A program made the position numbers and the translations under genes. This document shows, piece after piece, positions 16,867 through 26,315 of a DNA stretch of 64,000 bases. The stretch is from Cellulomonas sp. JZ18. Its GTDB lineage: Bacteria; Actinomycetota; Actinomycetes; Actinomycetales; Cellulomonadaceae. Below the pieces are notes generated by a model that ran no database searches, was not told the origin of the DNA, and worked only from the letters and a program-made list of their open reading frames with translations. How positions within the stretch are numbered: the stretch's first letter is position 1; the number at the start of each line of letters is the position of its first letter. Location: contig NZ_CP045245.1 of NCBI RefSeq assembly GCF_009720485.1, positions 1,116,001 through 1,180,000 on the forward strand, given 5' to 3'.

Positions 16867-18518
16867 CGGTCCTCCGTCTCGGCGTCGTCCGGGGACGGGT
16901 CGTCCCCGGCCCCGGCGTCGTCACCGGCGGCGCCCACGACCACCAGGTCGCCCTCCTCGAGCGGCTCGTCCGAGCCGGTGATCTCGACGTAGCCCTCGGC
17001 GGCGAGTCCGGTCGTCACCTCGACGAGGCGCGTGGCGCCCCCGTCGGCGACCTCGACGCGGCTCTCGCCGCCCGGCCCCGCGGTGAGCGCCGCGAGCGGC
17101 ACCGCCAGGACCTCGCCGTCGGTCGAGCTCACGGGCACCCGCACCCGCACGTTCGTCCCCTGGAGTGCGGCGACCTGCTCGGGGGTGGCCGCGCCGACGG
17201 CGAAGACCACGGTGCGGCGGTCCCCGGAGGGCCGCGTCCCCTCCTCCGAGCCGCCGGCCGCGCCGCCCCCCGTCGCGTCGTCGGCGGCGGCGCCGTCGGT
17301 CTGCCCGGCGTCGCCTCCGGAGCCGGCGCGCGCGTCCTTCACCTCGGCCACGGTGACCGGGATCTCCGCGTCGTCGACGGTGATCGTGCCGGCGGTGCCG
17401 GGAGCGAGCAGCTCCGCGTCCGCACGCGTGGCCGTCGCGGTCACCTGGACCGTGGCGCCCGAGACCGTCATGAAGGCACCGGACACGGTGCCGCCACGGC
17501 GGACCTGCACCTCGTCGACGCGCCGGGGCAGGGACGGCAGGTAGACGACCTCCGCGGCGGGCAACGGGGTCAGCGTGTCCGCCTCGGCCTCGGCCAGGGC
17601 GCTGCGCGCCGCCGCCAGCTGCTCCTGCGCGGCGCGGACGGCGGCCCGCTCGGCGCTCGTGTCGACCGGTGCGTCCGCGGCGGCGCGGGCGGCGCGCGCG
17701 CTCTGCAGAGCGGCGTCCGCCTCGACGGCGGCGGGCGGCGAGCAGTCCGCTGCCGCCGGGTCGCGCTGCTCGAGCGGCAGCGCGCACTGCGCGGCCAGGT
17801 ACGTCACGCGCGCCTCGGCGACGCGCACCGCGCCGTCGAGCTCCGTCACCGAGGTCCGGGCGTCGGACCGGCCGGCCGCGGTGAGGGCGGACTGCGCCGT
17901 GCGCACACCCTCCTGCGCCGCGGTCACGGCCTCGCGCGCGGCCTCGACGGCCTCCGTGGCCTCGTCGCCGGCCGTGGGTGCCGGGTAGCCGACCCGCTGG
18001 TACAGCGCGCGCACGCCGGCGGCCGCAGCCGCGTCGTACGTCGCGTTCGCCGGGTCGCCGCCGTCGATGCCCAGGGCGCGCAGCGCGGTGCGCAGCTGCT
18101 GGACGTCCGGACCCGACACGCCGGCGCGCAGCGACCGGTACGTCGGCAGCTCGCCGGGCAGCACGACGACCGGGCGCCCCACGACCTCGAGGGCGACGGC
18201 GCCCGCGTCGAGCGTCGCACCGACCTCCTTGACCTGGCCGGTCACCACCGCCGGGCCACCCTCGGTACCGCCGGTCTCCACCCGCAGCTCGACCGGGTCG
18301 TCGTACCCGACGTCGCCGCGGAGCACGACCTCGTTGCCGATCGCCCGGCGCTCCACCGGGACGGTGACGGGACCCGCGCTGGGGGGTGCGGCGTCGGCCG
18401 CGGCGGCGCCGGGGGAGACGATCACCCGGGACAGCAGCACCCCGGCCGTCAGGCACAGCACGGCCACGACGGCCATGGCGACGATCGTGCGGCGTCCGCC
18501 GCTCACGTGCGCGCTCAC
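16863..18518 (-). CDS. Periplasmic-type adaptor with peptidoglycan-binding domain, cassette 1
   Basis: A 551-residue protein: N-terminal transmembrane anchor (about residues 10-35), then a peptidoglycan-binding-like domain (DVQQLRTALRALGIDGG and VRALYQRVGYPAP, about 133-180), a long alpha-helical hairpin rich in Ala, Glu and Arg (about 185-310), and beta-barrel/lipoyl segments with VYLPSLPRRVDEVQVRRGG. It ends in a very acidic tail. In Gram-positive actinobacteria such adaptors replace MacA; the peptidoglycan-binding domain may tether the complex in the thick wall. GTG 18518 begins 7 nt after the lipoprotein stop, and its stop overlaps the ATPase start. Confidence 0.87.
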   Translation of the reverse strand: MSAHVSGGRRTIVAMAVVAVLCLTAGVLLSRVIVSPGAAAADAAPPSAGPVTVPVERRAIGNEVVLRGDVGYDDPVELRVETGGTEGGPAVVTGQVKEVGATLDAGAVALEVVGRPVVVLPGELPTYRSLRAGVSGPDVQQLRTALRALGIDGGDPANATYDAAAAAGVRALYQRVGYPAPTAGDEATEAVEAAREAVTAAQEGVRTAQSALTAAGRSDARTSVTELDGAVRVAEARVTYLAAQCALPLEQRDPAAADCSPPAAVEADAALQSARAARAAADAPVDTSAERAAVRAAQEQLAAARSALAEAEADTLTPLPAAEVVYLPSLPRRVDEVQVRRGGTVSGAFMTVSGATVQVTATATRADAELLAPGTAGTITVDDAEIPVTVAEVKDARAGSGGDAGQTDGAAADDATGGGAAGGSEEGTRPSGDRRTVVFAVGAATPEQVAALQGTNVRVRVPVSSTDGEVLAVPLAALTAGPGGESRVEVADGGATRLVEVTTGLAAEGYVEITGSDEPLEEGDLVVVGAAGDDAGAGDDPSPDDAETEDR

Positions 18519-18525
18519 GCCGCCG

Positions 18526-19527
18526 TCACTCCTCGTCGGCGGAGATGCCGTGCGCCTCGGCCGCGGCCTCGAGCTGGTCGCCGTACTTCTCCCACAGCCG
18601 CTCCTCCATCGCGGCCTGCGCCGTGCGCTGGACGTCGGCGTAGCCGGTCTCGTCCTGGCACGTGCGGTCGGCGGTGGCCAGCGCGATCTCCTTCTCGCGC
18701 AGGGCGTCGAGCGCGGCCTGGTCCGGCTCCGGCGGCGCCTCGCCCTCCGCGGGCGGCTCCGCGTCGAAGCCCATCACCGCGTTGTACTCCTCGAAGATGC
18801 TGTTCTGCGCGTCCTGCGGCGTCGCGAAGTCGTAGCCCGCCTCACCCACGCACCGCGCCCACTCGGTCGTGGCCTCGCGCACGCGCTCGTCGTCCGCGAG
18901 GCTCTCGAACTCGCGGTTCATCTCGTCCATCGCCTCGCGCAGGCCCGGGTCCTCCCAGATCTGCATGGCGCCGCTCGCCTCGTGCGAGGCCGCGCCCGTG
19001 CACCCCTGCTCGGTCCAGTCCGGCACCTCCGCCTCGGCCTCCGGGTCGAGGGTCTCCTCGGTCATCTCGCCGTACAGCGCGGTCCAGTAGGCCTGCTGCT
19101 CGGTCTCGGACATCGCGGAGACGTAGTCCTGGTTCGGGTCGACCCACTCCTCGCCGTCGCCGCTGCCCCACAGCTCGTCACCGGTCGTCGCGCCGTAGCC
19201 GTAGGTCTTCGCGAACTCCAGCGTGTCCCACGCGGGCACGTCGCCCTCGCCCGGCACCGGGCCCATGTCCATCGGCTCGGCGGGCGTGTACTCGAAGCCC
19301 TGCTCCGCCATGCACTCGGCGACCAGCTCCTCGATGCGCCGCTGCTGCGCCTTCCCGTCCTCGGAGTCCATGCTCCCGCCGACGCGCTCGAAGAAGGCGG
19401 TCAGCGGGCCCGTCTCGGTGTCGGAGGGAGCGGTCCCACCGTCGCCGTCCCCGCCGGTGCAGCCGGCGAGGAGCAGGGCGACGGCGCCGGCGAGGGCGCC
19501 GACGGAGGCGGTGATGTTCGAGCGCAT
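18526..19527 (-). CDS. Cys-rich lipoprotein heading the double ABC cassette operon
   Basis: A 333-residue putative lipoprotein: signal peptide with lipobox LLLAGC ending near residue 22, then a very acidic, soluble domain. Apart from the lipid-modified Cys it has four cysteines, three of them in a repeated context of Cys followed five residues later by Gly-Phe/Tyr (AECMAEQGFEYTP, ARCVGEAGYDF, RTCQDETGYADV) plus EQGCTG. I recognise this pattern from unnamed actinobacterial lipoproteins beside similar transporters but know no function. ATG 19527 has an AAGGG ribosome-binding site. It is the first gene of the run and lies 7 nt before the adaptor, so it is probably a binding or sensing partner of the transporter. 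Confidence 0.75.
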   Translation of the reverse strand: MRSNITASVGALAGAVALLLAGCTGGDGDGGTAPSDTETGPLTAFFERVGGSMDSEDGKAQQRRIEELVAECMAEQGFEYTPAEPMDMGPVPGEGDVPAWDTLEFAKTYGYGATTGDELWGSGDGEEWVDPNQDYVSAMSETEQQAYWTALYGEMTEETLDPEAEAEVPDWTEQGCTGAASHEASGAMQIWEDPGLREAMDEMNREFESLADDERVREATTEWARCVGEAGYDFATPQDAQNSIFEEYNAVMGFDAEPPAEGEAPPEPDQAALDALREKEIALATADRTCQDETGYADVQRTAQAAMEERLWEKYGDQLEAAAEAHGISADEE

Positions 19528-19706
19528 GACGAGCCCTTTCGGCGGCACCAGGGGAGGACGAGTCGTCACGAATGCGGACGACTGCGGTCAAGGCGACCCT
19601 AGTCGCGTGACCCGTGCGGGCGGGTCCGACCGGGGGATGAGTTGTGAAGCCGTGACCTGGCCCTCCCGGCGCACGCGCCGCCCGCCGCCTCCTCCGGCGG
19701 GATCGT

Positions 19707-20963
<1,257 letters not shown>

Positions 20964-20995
20964 GGCGTGCTCCGGTGCGGGGGTCGGGTCGGTGC

Positions 20996-22198
20996 TCACG
21001 CCAGCTCCTGCAGGCGGCGGGCGATGCGCTCGGGCGTCGTGTCGGAGATCCAGGCGCCCATGCCGGACTCGACGCCGGCGAGGTACTTCAGCTTGCCGGG
21101 GGCGCGCAGGACCGAGAACACCTGCAGGTGCAGTCGGGAGACCTCCCGGCCCTCGTGCACGGGGGCCTGGTGCCAGCCGGAGATGTACGGCAGCGGGATC
21201 GCCGCGCCGTCGCCGTCGACGAAGAACTGGTCGAGGCGGCGCAGCAGGGTCAGGTACGTGACCGCGAGGTCCGCCCGCTCGGCGTCGGTCAGCGCCGGCA
21301 GGTCCGGCACGTCGCGGCGCGGGGCGAGGTGCACCTCGACGGGCCAGCGGGCGGCGAACGGCACGTACGCCACCCAGTGCTCGGACTCCAGCACGACGCG
21401 CTCGCCGTGCCGCAGCTCGGCGTCCAGCACGTCGCGGCCCAGCAGCCGGCCCGTGCCCTCGGCGTGCTCCTGCGCCTGCGCGAGCATCGCCCGCGTGCGC
21501 GGGGTCACGTACGGGAACGCGTAGATCTGCCCGTGCGGGTGGTGCAGGGTCACCCCGATCTCCTTGCCGCGGTTCTCGAAGCAGAAGACCTGCTCGATGC
21601 CCGGCAGCGCGGACAGCACCTGCGTGCGGTCGACCCACGCCTCGACGATCGTGCGCATGCGGTGCGGCGTGACGCTCGACAGCGACGCGGTGGGGTCGGA
21701 CGAGAAGCAGATGACCTCGCACCGCCCCGCCGCCGGCCGTCGGCGCCACAGCGCCTCGCCGTCGACGTCCTCGGTGGTGTCGTCCAGGCCGGGCACCGCG
21801 AGCAGGGACGGGAAGCGGTTCTCGAACACGACGACGTCGTAGTCGGTGTCCGGGATCTCGCCGTCCTGGTACGTCGCGCCGGGCTTGGCCGGGGCGAGCG
21901 GGTTCGCGTCGGCCGGCGGCAGGAACGTGCGGTTCATGCGGTGCGCCGCCATGGGGATCCACTCGCCCGTGAGCGGGTCGCGCCGCAGCTCCGGCCCGGT
22001 GACGGGCTGGGGGCTGCCGTCCGGGCCCGGGACGGGTGCGAACCTGTCGGGCAGCGGGCGCGGGTCGTCGAGGCGGCGCGTCGCGGCACCCGACACGTAC
22101 GGCTCGGAGTCGTCGAAGTAGATGAGCTCGCGGCCGTCCGCCAGCCGGGTGCTGGTGCGGCGGACGCGGGCCTGCGGTGCGGGCTGCGGGGTGCTCAC
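20996..22198 (-). CDS. galT: Galactose-1-phosphate uridylyltransferase
   Basis: GalT exchanges UDP-glucose and galactose-1-phosphate. The 400-residue protein has the active-site HPHGQIYAFPYV with the nucleophilic histidine, an upstream ENRFPSL segment, FENRGKEIGVTLH, and the second-half motif EVHLAPRR with SRLHLQVFSVLRAPGK. The usual N-terminal Zn-binding cysteines are not obvious here. GTG 22198 overlaps the deoR stop (GTGA), so all three gal genes are coupled. galE is not in the window. Confidence 0.95.
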   Translation of the reverse strand: MSTPQPAPQARVRRTSTRLADGRELIYFDDSEPYVSGAATRRLDDPRPLPDRFAPVPGPDGSPQPVTGPELRRDPLTGEWIPMAAHRMNRTFLPPADANPLAPAKPGATYQDGEIPDTDYDVVVFENRFPSLLAVPGLDDTTEDVDGEALWRRRPAAGRCEVICFSSDPTASLSSVTPHRMRTIVEAWVDRTQVLSALPGIEQVFCFENRGKEIGVTLHHPHGQIYAFPYVTPRTRAMLAQAQEHAEGTGRLLGRDVLDAELRHGERVVLESEHWVAYVPFAARWPVEVHLAPRRDVPDLPALTDAERADLAVTYLTLLRRLDQFFVDGDGAAIPLPYISGWHQAPVHEGREVSRLHLQVFSVLRAPGKLKYLAGVESGMGAWISDTTPERIARRLQELA

Positions 22199-23043
22199 GG
22201 CTGGTCTCCGGGGGTCGGGGCGGCGTCAGGGGTGCGGGCGGGGGAGTCGGCCGGTGCGTCCACCGGTGCGACGACGAGGCGCCCGACGGACGCCGAGAGG
22301 TGCGTGCGCGCGTCGTCCGGTACGCCCGCGTCGGTGACGAGCGTGTCGACGTCGTCGTACCCGCAGATGCGGGCGAGGCCGACGATGCCCCACTTCGTGT
22401 GGTCGGCGAGCACCGTGGTCGCGGCGGCGCAGCGCACGAGCGCGCGGTCCGTCGCCGCCTCGGCGAGGTTGGGCGTCGTGGCGCCGTCCGCGTCGAGGCC
22501 GTGCACGCCCAGGAACGTGCGGTCGACGCGCAGGGCGGCGAGGGCGGCGTCGGCCACCGGGCCGACGAGCGCGTCGGACGGCGTCCGGGTCCCGCCGGTG
22601 AGCACGACCTCCAGCGCGTCGTCCCCGGCGGCGTGCAGCACGTCGGCGACGCGCAGGCCGTTGGTGACGACCGTGAGCGGGCGCAGCGCCGGGTCCGCGG
22701 CGAGCAGGGAGGCGAGCAGCCACGTGGTGCTCCCCGCGGACAGCGCGAGCGCCTGGCCGGCCTCGACGTCGGCGAGTGCCGCCCGGGCCACGGCGGCCTT
22801 CTCGGGGCCGGCCCACGTGCGCTTCGCCTCGAACCCGGGCTCGTCGGTCGACCGGGCGGGCGTGTCGGGGGCGACCGCGCCGCCGTGCACGCGGCGCACG
22901 AGGCCCGCGCGGGCGAGCTCGGCGATGTCGCGCCGGACCGTCATGTCGCTGACCCCGAGCGTGCGCACGAGGTCCGCGACGCGCACGGCCCCGTGGGTCC
23001 GCACGTGGGCGAGGACCCGCTCCTGACGCTGCGACGCGAGCAT
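22195..23043 (-). CDS. DeoR/GlpR-family repressor of the gal operon
   Basis: A 282-residue DeoR-type regulator with an N-terminal HTH (VRVADLVRTLGVSDMTVRRD, about residues 19-38) and a sugar-phosphate-binding domain containing ALSAGSTTWLLASLL, VVTNGLRVADVL and the ending LADHTKWGIVGLARICGYDD. It is the first gene of deoR-galT-galK and is likely an autoregulated repressor responding to a galactose-pathway phosphate ester. ATG 23043 is preceded by AATACT at 6 nt and no ribosome-binding site, so the operon mRNA may be leaderless. Three CC(G)AACA repeats lie just upstream. Confidence 0.9.
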   Translation of the reverse strand: MLASQRQERVLAHVRTHGAVRVADLVRTLGVSDMTVRRDIAELARAGLVRRVHGGAVAPDTPARSTDEPGFEAKRTWAGPEKAAVARAALADVEAGQALALSAGSTTWLLASLLAADPALRPLTVVTNGLRVADVLHAAGDDALEVVLTGGTRTPSDALVGPVADAALAALRVDRTFLGVHGLDADGATTPNLAEAATDRALVRCAAATTVLADHTKWGIVGLARICGYDDVDTLVTDAGVPDDARTHLSASVGRLVVAPVDAPADSPARTPDAAPTPGDQP

Positions 23044-23082
23044 GCCAACAGTATTCACCAGGACCGAACAGAAACCAACATG
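23044..23082 (-). promoter_or_regulatory. gal operon promoter with candidate DeoR operator repeats
   Basis: Three direct repeats, read on the plus strand as CCAACA (23045), CCGAACA (23064) and CCAACA (23075), surround the minus-strand hexamer AATACT (23050-23055). The -10 element lies between two repeats, so bound repressor would block RNA polymerase. The stretch is clearly more AT-rich than the flanking genes. Confidence 0.5.
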
Positions 23083-23095
23083 CCCGGCGGAGGTG

Positions 23096-23113
23096 GGGCG
23101 GCCCGTGCCGCCC
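23096..23113 (-). terminator. Short hairpin after the mrp gene
   Basis: A 7-bp stem of G and C with a CCGT tetraloop lies 5 nt past the mrp stop codon, before the gal operon promoter. Confidence 0.45.
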
Positions 23114-23118
23114 GGGTG

Positions 23119-24293
23119 TCAGCGCCCGACGGGGGAGAGCCCCAGCGGCCGTCCCGCGAGGTTGCGCGGCCGGGCGGCCAGCGTGCGCGCCACCTCCCGC
23201 AGGGCCAGCGCACCCTCCGCACCGGGGTCGGCCAGGACGACGGGCGTGCCGGTGTCCCCGGCCTCGCGCAGCCGCACGTCGAGCGGCACCTGCCCCAGCA
23301 GCGGCACGTCCGACCCGGTGAGGCGGGTGAGGTTCTCGGCCACGCGCGCGCCGCCGCCGGAGCCGAACAGCTCCAGCCGCGAGCCGTCCGGCTGCGTCAG
23401 CCACGCCATGTTCTCCACGACGCCCACCACGCGCTGGCGCGTCTGCACCGCGACGGACCCGGCCCGCTCGGCCACCTCCGCGGCCGCGACCTGCGGCGTC
23501 GTGACCACGACGATCTCGGAGCCCGGCAGCAGCTGCGCCACCGAGATCGCGATGTCGCCGGTACCCGGCGGCAGGTCCAGCAGCAGGACGTCGAGGTCGC
23601 CCCAGAACACGTCCGCGAGGAACTGCTGCAGCGCACGGTGCAGCATCGGCCCGCGCCACACGACCGGCTGCCCGGCCGGGACGAACATCCCGATCGAGAC
23701 GACCTTCACCCCGTGCGCGACGGGCGGCAGGAGCATGTCGTCGACCTTCGTCGGCGGACGGTCGACGCCGAGCATCCGGGGGATCGAGAACCCGTAGATG
23801 TCCGCGTCGACGACGCCCACCCGCAGTCCCTCGGCCGCCATCGCGACGGCGAGGTTGGCGGTCACGGACGACTTGCCGACGCCGCCCTTGCCCGACGCGA
23901 CCGCGATCACCTTCGTCAACGAGCCGGGCTGCGCGAACGGGATCTGCGGCTCGGCGTCCGTGCCCCGCAGCTGCGCACGCAGCGCCTGGCGCTGCTCGGC
24001 GGTCATCACCCCGAGGTCGACGCGCACCCCGACGACGCCGTCGAGCGGCTCGACCGCGGCGGTCACGTCGCGCGTGAGGGTGTCCTTCAGGGGGCAGCCG
24101 GGCGTCGTCAGGTCGAGGCCGACGACCACGAGCGCACCCCCCGCCGCGGGCTCGACGTGCACCGAGCGCACCATGCCGAGCTCGGTGACCGGCCGGCGGA
24201 TCTCGGGGTCCTGCACGCCGTCCAGCGCGGTGCGGACCGCCTGGACGAGGGGGTCCGCGGGCGTGCCGGACGGGGGGTCGACGGGGCGGGCAT
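23119..24293 (-). CDS. mrp: Mrp/NBP35-family iron-sulfur carrier ATPase, frame broken near the start
   Basis: Mrp (ApbC) family P-loop ATPases carry Fe-S clusters to target enzymes. Domains: N-terminal DUF59/MIP18-like (VQDPEIRRPVTELGMV, then TTPGCPLKDTL) and the deviant Walker A GKGGVGKSS, followed by VDADIYGFSIPRML and LLLDLPPGTGD. No start codon opens this frame upstream of GTG 24216, which would cut into the conserved N-terminus. ATG 24293 is in another frame, and adding one G to the G run at 24272-24277 joins them to give a normal 391-residue protein starting MPAPSTPPSG. TACGAT lies 6 nt before that ATG. The gene is probably intact and the base missing from the assembly. Confidence 0.85.
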
Positions 24294-24389
24294 GCCGCCA
24301 TCGTAGGTCGCGGGCCCGGAGGGCGTCCGGGACGGTCGGCCCTCGACCGGGGAGGCCGCCCGTCCGGGGCGGACGTGCGCGGAGCGGCG

Positions 24390-24929
24390 TCAGCGGTCGG
24401 CGGCCCGCGGTGCGCCCTCGCCGCGCACCCGGTCGCCGGACGCGTCGTCGTCCTGCTCGGCCTGCAGCTCCTCCAGCAGGTTGCGCAGCTCCGAGCGCAC
24501 GAAGTCGCGCGTCGCCACCTCCGACAGCGCGATGCGCAGCGACGCCATCTCGCGCGCGAGGAACTCGGTGTCGGCGAGGTTGCGCTCCGCGCGCTGCCGG
24601 TCCTGCTCGGCCTGCACGCGGTCGCGGTCCGCCTGCCGGTTCTGCGCGAGCAGGATCAGCGGCGCGGCGTAGGACGCCTGCAGCGAGAGCATGAGCGTCA
24701 GGGCCGTGAAGCCGTTCGCCGGGTCGTCGAACCGGAAGCGGTCCGGTCCCCAGTCGGCGTTCCACAGCAGCCAGAGCGCGCAGAACACCGTCAGGTAGAA
24801 GATGAAGCGCGGGGTACCCAGGAAGCGCGCGATCGACTCCGAGACGCGCCCCGACGCGTCCTCGCCGACGTGCACGCGCGGCAGCAGCGACCGCCGGCCC
24901 TCGCGCGGCTGGTCCAGGCGGTCAGCCAC
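24390..24929 (-). CDS. DUF1003 membrane protein
   Basis: A 179-residue protein of the DUF1003 family (function unknown). It has two close transmembrane segments (FIFYLTVFCALWLLWNADWG and FTALTLMLSLQASYAAPLILL, about residues 43-90) followed by a long charged helix predicted to form a coiled coil (QNRQADRDRVQAEQDRQRAE onward). GTG 24929 overlaps the stop of the CBS-domain gene by eight bases, so the two are translationally coupled; this pairing is one I recall from other actinobacteria. The tail is acidic and disordered. Confidence 0.87.
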   Translation of the reverse strand: MADRLDQPREGRRSLLPRVHVGEDASGRVSESIARFLGTPRFIFYLTVFCALWLLWNADWGPDRFRFDDPANGFTALTLMLSLQASYAAPLILLAQNRQADRDRVQAEQDRQRAERNLADTEFLAREMASLRIALSEVATRDFVRSELRNLLEELQAEQDDDASGDRVRGEGAPRAADR

Positions 24930-26223
24930 GACGCACCCCCCGCACGACCGGCGTCGGCCGTGTCGGCGGACCGGCGTTCTCGTCGTCCGTCTCGCGCCAG
25001 TCCTCGGGCAGCAGGTGGTCGAGGACGTCGTCGACCGAGACGGCGCCCAGCAGGCGCCGCTGCTCGTCGACCACCGGCAGCGCGAGCAGGTTGTACGTCG
25101 CGAGCTGACGCGTCACGGACAGCAGCGGCGTGCCGACGGCCACCGGCTCGAGGTCGGTGTCGACGATCTGCCCGATCGCCTCGTGCGGCGCCTCGCGCAG
25201 CATGCGCTGCAGGTGCACGACGCCGATGAACCGGCCGGTCGGCGTCTCGAGCGGGGGACGTGCCACGAACACGAGCGACGCGAGGGCAGGGGTGAGGTCC
25301 TGGCGCCGCACGTGCGCGAGGGCCGCCGCGATCGACGTCTCCGGGCCCAGGATGACCGGCTCGGTCGTCATGAGACCGCCCGCGGTGTTGTCCTCGTACG
25401 CCAGCAGGCGGCGGACGTCCTTCGCCTCCTCGGGCTCCATGAGCTCGAGCAGCTGGGCCGCCTGCTCCTGCGGCAGCTCGCCGAGCAGGTCCGCGGCGTC
25501 GTCCGGCTGCATCGCCTCGAGGACGTCGGCCGCACGGGGCAGCTCGAGCGCACGCAGGATCGCGACCTGGTCGTCCTCGGGCAGCTCCTCGAGCACGTCC
25601 GCGAGGCGCTCGTCGTCGAGTGCGCTCGCCACCTCGAGGCGGCGCGTCAGCCCCAGCTCGTGCAGCACGTCGGCGAGGTCGGCGGCCTTCATGTCCTCGT
25701 ACTGCGCGAGCAGCAGCTCGGCGCCCTGGTCGGCGCTCGGCCGGGCGAGCCCGCGCACCTGGTCGACGGGCACCAGCAGCGTCTCCCCGCGCCGGCGCAG
25801 CAGCCCCGCCCGGTGGTCCGCCCGGCGCACGAACACCTTCGCGACCAGCCAGTCGCCGTTGCGCTGCTGCTCCATCGCGACGTCCTCGACGCGGGCGCTG
25901 CCGGACCCGTCGGCCAGCTCGACCGTGCGGTCCAGGAGCTCGCCGACGACGAGCGTCTCCGACGCGCGCTGCTCGAAGCGCCGCATGTTCACCAGGCCCG
26001 TGGAGATGACCTGACCGGCGTCGATGCTCGTCACCCGCGTGAGCGGGAGGAAGACGCGGCGCCGGCCGGGCACCTCCACGACGAGGCCCACCGCGCGCGG
26101 GGCACCCTTGAGCCGCACGAGCACGACGACGTCGCGCACCCGCCCGACCTCGTCCCCGAGCGGGTCGAAGACCCTCGTGCCGGCGAGGCGCGCGACGAAC
26201 ACCCTGGTCCCGACGCTGCTCAC
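24922..26223 (-). CDS. MgtE N-domain/CBS protein with PRC-barrel-like start, no membrane channel
   Basis: A 433-residue soluble protein. Residues about 1-150 read as a PRC-barrel-like beta region (RVFDPLGDEVGRVRDVVVLV). About 165-275 is an MgtE N-terminal Mg-sensing superhelix (VLEELPEDDQVAILRALELP, DDAADLLGELPQEQAAQLLE), followed by two CBS domains (AGGLMTTEPVILGPETSIAA to VVDEQRRLLGAVSVDDVLDHLL). The channel-forming C-terminal half of MgtE is missing, so it cannot transport Mg itself and probably senses Mg or nucleotides for a partner. The overlapping DUF1003 membrane protein downstream is the obvious candidate. GTG/ATG choice at 26223 fits the start of the barrel. Confidence 0.85.
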   Translation of the reverse strand: MSSVGTRVFVARLAGTRVFDPLGDEVGRVRDVVVLVRLKGAPRAVGLVVEVPGRRRVFLPLTRVTSIDAGQVISTGLVNMRRFEQRASETLVVGELLDRTVELADGSGSARVEDVAMEQQRNGDWLVAKVFVRRADHRAGLLRRRGETLLVPVDQVRGLARPSADQGAELLLAQYEDMKAADLADVLHELGLTRRLEVASALDDERLADVLEELPEDDQVAILRALELPRAADVLEAMQPDDAADLLGELPQEQAAQLLELMEPEEAKDVRRLLAYEDNTAGGLMTTEPVILGPETSIAAALAHVRRQDLTPALASLVFVARPPLETPTGRFIGVVHLQRMLREAPHEAIGQIVDTDLEPVAVGTPLLSVTRQLATYNLLALPVVDEQRRLLGAVSVDDVLDHLLPEDWRETDDENAGPPTRPTPVVRGVRRG

Positions 26224-26315
26224 GCCCGTCAGCCTAGTGCCGCAGGGCCTGCGCGACCCGGTGCGGACCCCCGGGCGCCACCGCCGACGGCGCCGCGGCG
26301 GCCACGCCGACCGCG
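26224..26315. other. Short spacer between CBS protein and SIP genes
   Basis: 92 bp; I see no gene, hairpin or clear promoter. It should hold the promoter of the CBS/DUF1003 pair and the end of the ECF/SIP operon. Confidence 0.4.

Noticed and set aside
24922..26223. Calling this gene a magnesium transporter (mgtE)
   Set aside because: No transmembrane segments are present; only the sensor domains remain.
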